Source of the DNA: RGIG8748 sp045606045
GTDB taxonomy: Bacteria; Bacillota; Clostridia; UMGS1810
Length of the DNA stretch: 33,868 nt
Direction of reading: 5' to 3'
Assembly: GCA_045606045.1 (NCBI GenBank)
Contig: JAZURE010000062.1
Span: 1-33,868, forward strand
This document shows positions 1 through 9,614 of this stretch, one piece after another (position 1 is the stretch's first letter; each line of letters starts with the position of its first letter). A model generated the notes under the pieces. That model saw only the letters and a list, made by a program, of their open reading frames with translations. It was not told where the DNA came from and did no database searches. Both the position numbers and the translations under genes were made by a program.

Positions 1-1
1 T

Positions 2-2881
2 GATATTGCCATAACAAACAAAGGAAAAACACAGTTTAGAGTTGGCGAAAAGTTTGATAACTCTCTCTTTGCGGGACAGATTTTGTATTCCAACAATCTT
101 ACCGACAGCTTAAGTGCAAACGACGAAGGGTTAACAGTTTATATTCCCGAATTGGAAGGCGATAATCCGATTGATGTGGGTGAATATAAGTTTATTGAAA
201 CATCAACAGGCACAGATGTAGTGGTTGAATATGAGGGCTACAGAACTACATATCAGATTTCTGTACTTCCCGAAGACTTGGAAGGTAAACTCCATTTTTC
301 ATCAAGCAGTGTTGAATCTGCACCCGGCGGTAGTTTTGATGTTGTAATTGAGCTTAAAAATAACCCCGGTATCGTTGCATTAAGTGCATATCTTGAATAC
401 GATAAAGATTTGTTTGAAGTTGAAAGTATAACTGATGCAAAATTGCTTAATACAACAAATGATTTGCTGACTTCGGATTCCGAGGAAATTGACAAATTAC
501 CGACAGTTCCGCTTATTTGGATTGACACCGGAGCAACCGAAAACAATACAAGCAGCGGCACACTTGTAACAGTTAAGTTCAAAGTAAAACAAGGAGCTTT
601 CGATGAGTCTGTTTATGGTATGAATAAAATAAAATGCGTAAACGGCGAAGCAACCGACAAGGCGGGCAATATAATAGATATTCCCGATATGGTTGTTAAA
701 GTTAAGCTCAACAAAACAGCTATAGGCGACGTGGACAGCAATAGTGTAATTGACAGCTGGGATGCCGTACTTCTCATGCGAGAAACATTTGACGTTCCCA
801 GAAACATTATCAACCGTTTGGCTGCCGACATAAATCGTGACGGAAGCATAAACCAGCACGATTCAACCTATCTTAACCGTTACATTGTAGGTTTCTTCGG
901 ATTAACAGGTGCACCCGGTAAATTTGATGTCAGAGTTAAGAACAAATTCTTTGATGATGTAATTTTAGAAGACCTTGTGGTAAATAGTGATCTTCCTCAG
1001 CCGGAAGAAAAATTCGGATATGTTTTCGATGGTTACTACTCGGATGCCGAATATACCAAGCCGATAGAAAAACTTCCTGCAAAATCTGTAAGAGAAATTG
1101 TAATTTATGCAAAATATAAAGAAGGCTACATCATAGACAGCAGCCTTGAACTTGAAAACAACATTCACGTTTTCGGACAGGAAACACCCCTTGTCAGCGA
1201 AGGTGTAACCCTCTGGAACGTATATGACGACAACAGATTGATATATAGGGCAGTAAGCAGCATTCCTGCCAACTACAAGCCCACAACAGGCCTGCGGGTT
1301 GAAAAATATGTGGAAGATCTCACCGGCAAAACATTTTCAATTACATATGAAGAAAATGGTGTTGAATGTACCTACGCAACCGAGAACCCGACAACATATA
1401 CTTACGGCGTGGATACAGCAATCACAAGTCCCGTTAGCGCCGCAAACACATCTACAGGTTATAATGTTGTTAATTTCGCAGGTTGGTATACTAATCCCGA
1501 ATTTGACGGACTTCCTGTAACAAATATGAACGGTCGCTTTGGAGACATCACACTTTATGCGAAGTGGGACAGATGGACTTGCAAGATTAATCTCGATGCA
1601 AAAGGCGGAAACTGTGATGGCTATATGGTACATACCTACGGAACAGAAACCATTCTGCCCACACCTACACATTCCAATCCGGATTACAAATTCCTGCGTT
1701 GGGTGCACAATGGTAATACCATAGAGAGCATCCCGGCTACAGATTACAATTCCTCCAAGACTTATACCTATGATATCTATGCAGAATGGACTTATGCACC
1801 TACAATAACTCTTACATTAAGAGGCAGCGCAACAAATCCCTTCTCACCGGATGAATTTGAAGTCAGAGAAAATGTAAACGCATTTGAAAAATATTCTATT
1901 GGTGTTCCTGTAAGAGAATATGAAACCGAGGATGAGAGAGTTTATACTTTCATGGGCTGGTACAAGACAGGAACAGATTTGCTTGTTACAGATCAGTATC
2001 TGGAAAATATAGAGGTGGATTTGGATCTTACAGCCAGATGGGAAGATACAACACAAATACTTGTTGTTAATTTCTATGATCACGACGGTACTACACTACT
2101 GCATAGAGATGAATACATATATCGTGAGTCAATTAAGTTTGTCGAGGTTCCCCGGTATACAGGCACATACGAAAGCGATGAGTTGGTATTTAACGGATGG
2201 AAGCTTAAAACTGGTAGATATTTAGGAGATACGGATTACGTTGATGTATCGAGTGTACATACCTCCGATGTGAAAGAGATTGATGTGATTGCGTATTTGA
2301 GAGATAGACCAAAGTCAGTTTTAATTACCTATCACCATGACGAATCTTACTACGATTTTGGCAGAACAGAGATAGCGCAGATTTATAATTACCTCTCTGA
2401 CAGAAGCACGAGTTCGAACATAACTTCCGGTATACAAAACACTATTCCGTCAGAACTCAAAAGTTTTGAAAAAGAAATTTGGTATGGTGTATATGACACG
2501 AAGTTTATGATATCGTGGATTAATACCGCAATGTGTGGAACAGGAACCATGAAGGTAAACGGAATAAGCTATTGCATGTATTACACAAATGGCGATGAAC
2601 TATATAAAAGAGACTACGTAGAGTGGGAATCAGATACAGTGACATCGAATACATATAACATCTTGTGTGATGTAAATCCCGGTCCCGGAAGTCTTCTTGA
2701 TATTATGACCTATACCTACGGTGGCGAAACAGTTACACTTCCTACAAATGTAACAAAAGAAGGTTATGTATTTGAAGGTTGGTATGATAACCGAGAATAT
2801 ACAGGTAGCCCAATCACAGAAGTTACCGGTAATAATAAGGGCGATAAGATATTCTACGCTAAGTGGACAAAAGCCAACTAA
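2..2881 (+). CDS. Secreted modular protein, 5'-truncated: Ig-like, cohesin, dockerin and InlB-type repeats
   Basis: The reading frame is open from base 2 with no stop upstream, so the gene begins outside the window; about 959 residues are visible. A TTG at 83 sits inside the Ig-like domain and is not a start. Modules in order: an Ig-like domain (to about nt 285); a cohesin-like beta domain (about 285-715, with the motif NPGIVALSAYLEYD); a type I dockerin (about 724-905) with two calcium loops, DVDSNSVIDSWD and DINRDGSINQHD; then about six InlB/Listeria-Bacteroides-type repeats (FxGWY...LYAKW pattern), the last ending the protein. Dockerins bind cohesins with calcium in cellulosome-like assemblies; InlB-type repeats are usually surface stalks. 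The Ig-cohesin-dockerin-InlB block aligns by eye with the C-terminal half of the next gene, so the two are paralogues. No LPXTG or SLH anchor is seen at the C-terminus. The missing N-terminus may carry an effector domain (inference). Confidence 0.85.
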   Translation, partial: DIAITNKGKTQFRVGEKFDNSLFAGQILYSNNLTDSLSANDEGLTVYIPELEGDNPIDVGEYKFIETSTGTDVVVEYEGYRTTYQISVLPEDLEGKLHFSSSSVESAPGGSFDVVIELKNNPGIVALSAYLEYDKDLFEVESITDAKLLNTTNDLLTSDSEEIDKLPTVPLIWIDTGATENNTSSGTLVTVKFKVKQGAFDESVYGMNKIKCVNGEATDKAGNIIDIPDMVVKVKLNKTAIGDVDSNSVIDSWDAVLLMRETFDVPRNIINRLAADINRDGSINQHDSTYLNRYIVGFFGLTGAPGKFDVRVKNKFFDDVILEDLVVNSDLPQPEEKFGYVFDGYYSDAEYTKPIEKLPAKSVREIVIYAKYKEGYIIDSSLELENNIHVFGQETPLVSEGVTLWNVYDDNRLIYRAVSSIPANYKPTTGLRVEKYVEDLTGKTFSITYEENGVECTYATENPTTYTYGVDTAITSPVSAANTSTGYNVVNFAGWYTNPEFDGLPVTNMNGRFGDITLYAKWDRWTCKINLDAKGGNCDGYMVHTYGTETILPTPTHSNPDYKFLRWVHNGNTIESIPATDYNSSKTYTYDIYAEWTYAPTITLTLRGSATNPFSPDEFEVRENVNAFEKYSIGVPVREYETEDERVYTFMGWYKTGTDLLVTDQYLENIEVDLDLTARWEDTTQILVVNFYDHDGTTLLHRDEYIYRESIKFVEVPRYTGTYESDELVFNGWKLKTGRYLGDTDYVDVSSVHTSDVKEIDVIAYLRDRPKSVLITYHHDESYYDFGRTEIAQIYNYLSDRSTSSNITSGIQNTIPSELKSFEKEIWYGVYDTKFMISWINTAMCGTGTMKVNGISYCMYYTNGDELYKRDYVEWESDTVTSNTYNILCDVNPGPGSLLDIMTYTYGGETVTLPTNVTKEGYVFEGWYDNREYTGSPITEVTGNNKGDKIFYAKWTKAN

Positions 2882-2911
2882 AACATAACAGAAAGTAAGA
2901 TTTAAGTAATG

Positions 2912-2941
2912 CTTTTCGGGCGGGCATTACCGCCCGAAAAG
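2912..2941 (+). other. Perfect 12-bp intergenic hairpin, 6-nt loop
   Basis: The arms 2912-2923 and 2930-2941 are perfectly complementary around a loop of GCATTA. The stem carries TTTT/AAAA at its base, but A-rich sequence rather than a U-tract follows, so it is not a standard intrinsic terminator on the + strand. It lies in the 89-base gap between two co-directional paralogous genes. It could stabilise or process mRNA or act as a weak terminator. The next gene has its own ribosome binding site (GAAAGGAAGAAGG) just downstream. Confidence 0.6.
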
Positions 2942-2970
2942 AAAAATATATTACAGAAAGGAAGAAGGAT

Positions 2971-5900
2971 ATGAAAGTTAAGGCTATGAAAAGATTTTTA
3001 TCGGCTTTTCTTGCATTATTTATGCTTGCAACTTTAATGCCGGTTTCAATGCCACAGACTGTATATGCCTTGTCGGATGAAGATATTTCGGCAACCGTTG
3101 AACTTGGTAAAGGTTTTAACCTTCTTGCAGGTAAAACCTTTGAAGCAGGAAATCTTCAGTCGGCACCTATTTTCAAATCAATGGAAAATATGAACCCCAC
3201 AAAGAACCGTCTTGGTGATGTGGAGTCCAAAATGACATATATTACAAGTATGTCATCCTATCTTGACAATACACATACAGATATATCTGTGGATGTAGGG
3301 GTATCTACCGAAATACTTCTTGCAAAAACAGATATCAAGGCAAAGTTTGGTTTCAAAGGTACATGGGAATCGGAAGGTTCAACCAACAAATCAAGACTTA
3401 TTCTTGAAATTCTTGCAAAGGCATATAAATATTCAATGAATATTAACCAGGGTGATCCGTGGGCAAAGGACGAAAACGGAAATTATGTAACACTTAATGA
3501 TAAGTTTGCAAACGACCTTATGAATATGGACCCCAAAGCATTTTTCAACACCTACGGAACACATATTGTAACCCAGTATGATGCAGGTGGTGAAGCATAT
3601 ACCTCTTATGAAGGTACAGATACATCAAATTCAATGAAGAGTGAATTTGATATCGAAGCAAATGCATCGGTTGACGTAAGCACAAAGGCAATTGCTGCGG
3701 TTAATGTTGCGGTCAACACATCGGGCGGTGAAAAGCACGAAAACAGCTTTGCAAACAACAATCAGCAGATGAGCATGCGTGTTCGTGGCGGTGACCCCAT
3801 GTATTCCACATTTGATGCTATCATATCGGGTGATGCTGACGATACAGTAAACGGATGGCTTGCATCAATGTATGGTATGGACGAAAACACCGGCTCAACA
3901 AAGTCCACAATGATTAAAAGTGACAACATGCAGCTTTTTGCAATGTGGGATCTTCTTGCAATGGATAAGTCGCAAAGTCACACAGCACGTATAGAAGAAC
4001 TCAAAAAATACTATATGGACAATGTGAAAGAAGAAATTGTCGATATGTATCAGGAGTTTATCTACGGTATTCCTACTAATTTTGCAGACGAATATGCACA
4101 AATTAACGCAGAAATCGTTACAGATAAAGAACTCGGCTCTGTTGATGCAATTCCTGAAGGTTTCTTACCTGTAAGAACAGAGGACGACATTATGAGGATG
4201 AACGGAAACCAAAACTACATCTTGATGGATGACATTAAGATTTCCGATGACTTCATACATGCAGCTGTAGAATACGATGAGTTCAATGGTGTGTTCGACG
4301 GTAACGGACATACAATAAGCGGTCTTAAGTTAATAGACACCAAAGAAAAGTATATCGGTCTCTTCCCGCTTATCAATGAAGGTGCAGTAATCAAAAATCT
4401 TACCATTAAAGATGCCGAAGTTGTAGTTGAATCCAAAGAAGGTCAAACGGTATACGCAGGTATACTTTGCGGTGCCAACACAGATGGTCTTACAGGCAGC
4501 AATCTCGGTAAGATTATGGATGTAAGAATCGAAGATTCAAGCATTACCATAAAAGGTGGTGCAGGTACCACATATCTTGGTGGTATCGTCGGTTACACAG
4601 ACAGCAGAAACGATACCATCAACGACAGAGCAGTCCAGAGAGCAACTGTTAAAAACTGTCGCATTATCAACGAACGTGAAGGTGCAAATAGTTCTGTAGG
4701 TGCAGTAACCGGTTACCACAAGGGACAAGGTGGTTTTGCAGTCTTAAGAGTTGCTTCCTACTATAATGAAGTTTCAAGTGAAGATGGTTATGTAGGCGGT
4801 GTAATCGGCCGTAGTGCATCTCAGGCCGGTTCTTACGTATTCTTTGTACCGGACGAGGAAAAACCGCTGGAAAAAGGTTATATCGGTTACCTGGAAAACT
4901 CCGATGAAGATGATGATTACTCTAAGATATTTGTAATTGGTGATGAAGATTTTGCATTAGGCACACCCTTTGAAATATTTGAAAAATGTGATGAATATCT
5001 GACAACAGCTGATGAAGCTCCGGTGTGGGGATATTCAGAAGGCGAGTGGGACGCATTTCCCGAGCCTTTGTTCAATACATTATATCCGTACCTTATAGTT
5101 CATGCACCGGGCGGTATTACAGCATACAAGGATGCTACCCTTGGAACCAATGACATAACTGTATACTATGCAGCAGATCCTGCAGATAGTGAATCTTATG
5201 AAGATGTTACAGATTATGTGAACTTCTTCTATGATTTCAGCGAAGTAGGTACCACAACAGTTGCGGCAGTATACGGCAACAAAACAATAGAATTTGAAGT
5301 CGAAGTTTTAGAGCCTGTTGTAACAAAAGCAGATATTGTAAATGCAGGCAAAACCGAATATAAAATCGGCGATGTGTTCAGTATTGAAGATTTTGTGGGA
5401 CAGCTTGTATATTCAAACACCTTTACAGAAAATGTGTCAGCAGCAAACGCTGAATTTGTTGTAACAATCCCATCTCTTGAGGGCAACACACCTATAGTAC
5501 CCGGGGAATATGTAATGGATTATGAAACAGACTCTGCAGAAGTTGTTGTAAAATACGGCGATGTTGAATTTATCTATAATATCTCTGTAGCTGAAGCAGA
5601 CCCAAAAGGAAAAATTCAGTTCAAGGCAAACAGCGTAAAGGTAACTTCGGGACAAAGCTTTGTAATTGATGTACTTATGATAGATAATCCCGGTATTTCA
5701 GTTCTCAGGGCTGCACTTGAGTTCGACGAATCGGTGTTCACACTTAAGAGTGTAGAAAATAAATCAAATTTCACAAAATATGTTGACCCTACAAATTCAG
5801 AAGATGAAGGGGATGTTTTGTACTCATCTCCGTATCGTATGTTATGGAGCAGTCCGGATGTAAACAATACATATATAGGTAACCTGGTAAGCTTTACATT

Positions 5901-8811
5901 CGAGATTAAAAATACACAGGACTTAAGCGACCAAATTATCAAATTCAATTTTGTTGAAGCCTTTGATATTACCGGTAAAAGCGTTGGCGGTGCATCCTCA
6001 AAATTCACCGTTGATGTGTGCGACGTTAAAGTTGGCGACGTTGACGGAACCGACAATGTTAACATATGGGATGCCGTACTTTTGAAAAAGAACTATATGG
6101 ATGTTCCCCAAGAGGGTCTTTTGATGGCGGCTTCGGATGTAAACTATGACCAGACATATAGTTCTCTTGACTCAACATACTTAAACCGTTATGTTGTAGG
6201 TCTTTACGGATATTACGCCGAAGATGGCATACCCGGAAAATATAAAGTTAACTTCAAGGGTAATGGCTTTGACGATTTCACACAATATGTAACAGTAGGA
6301 CAGAAACTGCCTATTCCTGTTGCAGATGAAAACAGTTTCCACGGTTGGTATGACAATCCCGAATTTGAAGGCGAACCAATCACAGATGTTTCACTCTGGA
6401 CAGGTGGTGAGTTCACCCTTTGGGCAAAAGTCGGCTATCCGGTATCATATGGCCTTTTGTACGGAACATACAGCGAAGACTATGTAAATTATGATGAATT
6501 GCCAAAATGGTATTACTGTGATGAAGAGAATCCATTTAAACTTGATTTCACATTGGAAGCAGAAGGTCTTACATTCAATGGTTGGGAAGTCAGGGTGGTA
6601 CATGGTATAGCAACAAGTTCGCCGATAGAAGTACCTGAAGAAGGTTTAAAAGACATGCCCGGTGAATTGCAGTTGACACCTAAATATTCAGGCAACACTT
6701 ATGATATTTATGCACATGTATACCAAGAGGGCATTGTTGATATAACAGAAAAAATCGGAACTTATGAATATACTACACCGGGTTACCTCAATTATATTTA
6801 CAAATCACTTGTAAAAGATTTAGCGCCAAGCATTGAGGGTTATCCGAAAGGCGAAGTATACATGGATGCTGATTTTAAAGAACTTTGCGAATCCGACATA
6901 ATCCAAACTCCGTATTTTGGTGAAGGCAAAGCGGGAGATTTCCACTTGTACTATAAGTATGTTCCTATGTCTTACGATGTTACATTTGATTGGAACTATG
7001 AAGGTGCACCGGCAATTGAAGGTTTCACATATGAGTATGGTGTCAAAGGTTTCAGCTTGCCGGCAGATGTACCGAGTCGTCCCGGTTACACATTTACAGG
7101 TTGGAATATAGAATACAGAGATATGTATAATTCCAGAAATTACCCTGTAACAGCGGGCAAATATGACAAGTACTGGCTGCTTGATAATGTTACGGTTATG
7201 GGAACAGATGTAAAATTTGTTGCTCAGTGGACGACAGATAGTCTGGCTGCGACAATATCCGCAATTAACACATTGACAGGCGTAACAACCAGATATACTT
7301 TTGACTATACAGAAGATTTTACAATGCCGGAAGGTTCCACAGAACTGATTTTGGACGGTGATGTGTATTATAAGTTTGATGGCTGGTATAATAATTCTCA
7401 GTGTGAAGGTGATCCTGTTACAGTCATTCCTGCAAATGGATTTGACGTTAATAACAGCAGATACTATTCCAAGTGGGTTGAAACTACCTCAAGCACGGTT
7501 ATAGTACATAACAGAGATACCCAAGAAGTAATTGGTGAAATTGAAGTAACTCCCGGCCAAGAATACACACTTCCTGATGCAACAGAATATCTGAAAGAAG
7601 TATTGGGTAACGAGTATATATCTAACGACAGATTCTACATCAAATCCGGAACAGACTATACAGAAGTAACATCATTTAATGTTGACTTCACTGAAAAACA
7701 TGTATATGTTGATGTTATAGATGTTACGAATATGGTTGCAAACATATTTACCGTATCTAATTACACGCCCCTTGCAAGACAGCTTGGTGTAAAAGTTGAT
7801 GGAGTAACACATCTGTTTGACCAGGTATCCGAAGAAAAGGTGTATACAATTTACACAGCACCGGATAAAATTTCAACAATTGAAGTGCTTGAACAGGCAC
7901 AGAATAGTGTAAATGACAAAGCTGATGTTAAATATCGTGCAGAATTTGGTGGGAAAGTTGTTGAAAAAGAAAGGCAAATTCGTTATTCCGACAAAAATGC
8001 AGGTTATGACAGGGTAATTTACTCGCCGATTATAAAGGATGAATATACTCTTGATTTGTATGTTCCACAATATAAAACATCAAAGCTGTTAACGTCAACC
8101 TCGGTATATAATTTCGCAATTCATCAGAGAGTAGCGGGATTAAACCTTCTCGAAGGTTATCCGCAACAGATTGCACGTGGCGAGAAGATAACACTTCCGG
8201 TACTTGATGATTTGTCTATAACCGAATTTGGTGATTCAACATGGATTGACTATATGAATAACTGCGGTTTGGCTGATGAGCAAAAAGCTACACTTAAATT
8301 GAAGTTTGTAGGTTGGTTTGAAAGACCTTACTACACCAGGAAAAACGAGAAGCCAATAACAGAGATAGACACAACAATGATAGGTCAGGATATACAGCTT
8401 TATGCAATATACGAACCGGAAGCAGTTCTTTTTACATATGATAATGGTAAATCATATGATATCCTTTCAGGTGATGACCTTACAATGATTAAAATGGTTT
8501 ATGCTCTTACAAAAAATCCGAAGGAACAGTTGTATGACACATCAGAAATTGAAAACGGCAGATTGGTAAAGGCTATGCCATCTGAATATTCAGCCTATTC
8601 GTATTTAGTTAAGGGTATTACCGAAACTGTGTCTGTAGACCATCCTTATGCAACAAATTCTGCATATACATGTCTCTATAACGGAACCGTTGTAAACCAA
8701 ACTTATTACGAATATAATTCATCTGCAAATACCACAGGCTATGAAATTTTCTATGTAAAAGATGCTTACTCACCGCAAAACTATGGTCCGGATCTTTCAC
8801 TGGAGGAATAA
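2971..8811 (+). CDS. Secreted MACPF (perforin-like) protein with GLUG, Ig-like, cohesin, dockerin and InlB-type repeats
   Basis: A 1946-residue secreted protein. Signal peptide 1-33 (MKVKAMKRF, hydrophobic core, cut after VYA). Residues about 40-345 read as a MACPF domain: LGKGFNLLAGK near its start, the signature Tyr-Gly-Thr-His at 195-198 followed by GGEAYTSYEG, the paired glycine VRGGDP at 271-276, Trp296 and MWDLLA at 325-330. MACPF proteins insert beta-barrel pores in membranes. Then GLUG-type beta repeats (about 400-640, GVFDGNGHTISGL at 440-452), two Ig-like domains (about 710-870), a cohesin (about 879-1020), a dockerin (1021-1080, loops DVDGTDNVNIWD and DVNYDQTYSSLD), and InlB-type repeats to the end. 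The dockerin and cohesin suggest assembly with neighbouring proteins. Start chosen by signal peptide and RBS. Whether it forms pores, and in what target, is inference; the MACPF call rests on motifs and should be modelled. Confidence 0.85.
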   Translation: MKVKAMKRFLSAFLALFMLATLMPVSMPQTVYALSDEDISATVELGKGFNLLAGKTFEAGNLQSAPIFKSMENMNPTKNRLGDVESKMTYITSMSSYLDNTHTDISVDVGVSTEILLAKTDIKAKFGFKGTWESEGSTNKSRLILEILAKAYKYSMNINQGDPWAKDENGNYVTLNDKFANDLMNMDPKAFFNTYGTHIVTQYDAGGEAYTSYEGTDTSNSMKSEFDIEANASVDVSTKAIAAVNVAVNTSGGEKHENSFANNNQQMSMRVRGGDPMYSTFDAIISGDADDTVNGWLASMYGMDENTGSTKSTMIKSDNMQLFAMWDLLAMDKSQSHTARIEELKKYYMDNVKEEIVDMYQEFIYGIPTNFADEYAQINAEIVTDKELGSVDAIPEGFLPVRTEDDIMRMNGNQNYILMDDIKISDDFIHAAVEYDEFNGVFDGNGHTISGLKLIDTKEKYIGLFPLINEGAVIKNLTIKDAEVVVESKEGQTVYAGILCGANTDGLTGSNLGKIMDVRIEDSSITIKGGAGTTYLGGIVGYTDSRNDTINDRAVQRATVKNCRIINEREGANSSVGAVTGYHKGQGGFAVLRVASYYNEVSSEDGYVGGVIGRSASQAGSYVFFVPDEEKPLEKGYIGYLENSDEDDDYSKIFVIGDEDFALGTPFEIFEKCDEYLTTADEAPVWGYSEGEWDAFPEPLFNTLYPYLIVHAPGGITAYKDATLGTNDITVYYAADPADSESYEDVTDYVNFFYDFSEVGTTTVAAVYGNKTIEFEVEVLEPVVTKADIVNAGKTEYKIGDVFSIEDFVGQLVYSNTFTENVSAANAEFVVTIPSLEGNTPIVPGEYVMDYETDSAEVVVKYGDVEFIYNISVAEADPKGKIQFKANSVKVTSGQSFVIDVLMIDNPGISVLRAALEFDESVFTLKSVENKSNFTKYVDPTNSEDEGDVLYSSPYRMLWSSPDVNNTYIGNLVSFTFEIKNTQDLSDQIIKFNFVEAFDITGKSVGGASSKFTVDVCDVKVGDVDGTDNVNIWDAVLLKKNYMDVPQEGLLMAASDVNYDQTYSSLDSTYLNRYVVGLYGYYAEDGIPGKYKVNFKGNGFDDFTQYVTVGQKLPIPVADENSFHGWYDNPEFEGEPITDVSLWTGGEFTLWAKVGYPVSYGLLYGTYSEDYVNYDELPKWYYCDEENPFKLDFTLEAEGLTFNGWEVRVVHGIATSSPIEVPEEGLKDMPGELQLTPKYSGNTYDIYAHVYQEGIVDITEKIGTYEYTTPGYLNYIYKSLVKDLAPSIEGYPKGEVYMDADFKELCESDIIQTPYFGEGKAGDFHLYYKYVPMSYDVTFDWNYEGAPAIEGFTYEYGVKGFSLPADVPSRPGYTFTGWNIEYRDMYNSRNYPVTAGKYDKYWLLDNVTVMGTDVKFVAQWTTDSLAATISAINTLTGVTTRYTFDYTEDFTMPEGSTELILDGDVYYKFDGWYNNSQCEGDPVTVIPANGFDVNNSRYYSKWVETTSSTVIVHNRDTQEVIGEIEVTPGQEYTLPDATEYLKEVLGNEYISNDRFYIKSGTDYTEVTSFNVDFTEKHVYVDVIDVTNMVANIFTVSNYTPLARQLGVKVDGVTHLFDQVSEEKVYTIYTAPDKISTIEVLEQAQNSVNDKADVKYRAEFGGKVVEKERQIRYSDKNAGYDRVIYSPIIKDEYTLDLYVPQYKTSKLLTSTSVYNFAIHQRVAGLNLLEGYPQQIARGEKITLPVLDDLSITEFGDSTWIDYMNNCGLADEQKATLKLKFVGWFERPYYTRKNEKPITEIDTTMIGQDIQLYAIYEPEAVLFTYDNGKSYDILSGDDLTMIKMVYALTKNPKEQLYDTSEIENGRLVKAMPSEYSAYSYLVKGITETVSVDHPYATNSAYTCLYNGTVVNQTYYEYNSSANTTGYEIFYVKDAYSPQNYGPDLSLEE

Positions 8812-8812
8812 T

Positions 8813-9556
8813 ATGACAAATATAAAGAAATTTATAACAATAATTTTATGTATGTTGATTGCAGGATCTTCTTTGGTGACAGTATCCGCTGAAGAGAGTG
8901 AGTTTTCGGGAATTGTTTCTAAAAATGTTGAAGTTTCAGAAACCGGCGATGTGGAGGTTTTGATCGACATCGCCGGCAACCCCGGTATAACAGCCTTTAA
9001 GTTTTGGCTTTGCTATGATACCGATGTGCTGACTCTTAAAAATAACACGGTTACAGATACAGGACTTTTAGAAGGAAAATATCCAAATTCATTTGTAGCA
9101 GGCAGAACTCCTGTCAGCTGGTTTGGTAGTGATACAAATCCTGTCAATAATTACGAAAACGGCACAATTGCCATAGCTGAATTCAAAATGAAGGAAGGCT
9201 TTTATGGCACAACGGAAGTAAAAGCAGAAATAGAATTTGCACAAAATTTTGTGGATGATAAGTTTGGTAATGCACCTGCTATGGAAGATGGCATCATAAC
9301 CGTCAGCAGAAAAAGGCTTGCAATTAAAGATGGTGTTGTAGTCGCAAATAGCGTAAACGGCGAAACCTTGATTATAGCAAGCTATGACGAAGACAGTATG
9401 GTCGATTGCAAAGTATATCCTAATGTGGCAGGTGATGTGCAAATTAAAGTGGCTGATGTACTGGATTTAAGTGGCGCAACTAAAGTTAAAGCATTTTTGT
9501 GGGAAGACTTAGAAACTCTTGTGCCTGTATGCAACCACGCAGAAGAAGAATTATAA
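8813..9556 (+). CDS. Small secreted cohesin-domain protein
   Basis: 247 residues from the ATG at 8813; GGAGG at 8802-8806 lies in the last codons of the MACPF gene, so the two are translationally close and surely co-transcribed. An upstream in-frame ATG at 8762 is rejected because it would precede the signal peptide with a charged stretch. Signal peptide 1-26 (cut after VSA). Residues about 30-165 form a cohesin-like domain related to those in the two upstream proteins (NPGITAFKFWLCYD). The C-terminal 75 residues end in a small domain with the pattern KVKAFLWEDLETLVPVC, seen in many secreted clostridial proteins. It lacks a dockerin and a cell wall anchor. A likely role is a free cohesin partner for the dockerins encoded upstream (inference). 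A terminator hairpin follows. Confidence 0.8.
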   Translation: MTNIKKFITIILCMLIAGSSLVTVSAEESEFSGIVSKNVEVSETGDVEVLIDIAGNPGITAFKFWLCYDTDVLTLKNNTVTDTGLLEGKYPNSFVAGRTPVSWFGSDTNPVNNYENGTIAIAEFKMKEGFYGTTEVKAEIEFAQNFVDDKFGNAPAMEDGIITVSRKRLAIKDGVVVANSVNGETLIIASYDEDSMVDCKVYPNVAGDVQIKVADVLDLSGATKVKAFLWEDLETLVPVCNHAEEEL

Positions 9557-9576
9557 CATTTATATAGTATAAAAGT

Positions 9577-9609
9577 AATGAGCATAACCTAAAGCAGGTT
9601 ATGCTCATT
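9577..9609. terminator. Bidirectional terminator between convergent genes
   Basis: Perfect 14-bp stem (9577-9590 with 9596-9609), 5-nt loop, T-rich sequence on both sides. It closes the cohesin gene cluster on the + strand and the DUF2442-like gene on the minus strand. Confidence 0.8.
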
Positions 9610-9614
9610 ATTCT

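Noticed and set aside
83..2881. A complete gene starting at TTG 83
   Set aside because: The frame is open to base 2 and the residues before 83 match the paralogous Ig-like domain of the next gene, so the start is upstream of the window.
5616..6065. 149-codon minus-strand frame in the MACPF gene
   Set aside because: Shadow of the cohesin-dockerin coding region; no domain and low-complexity composition.
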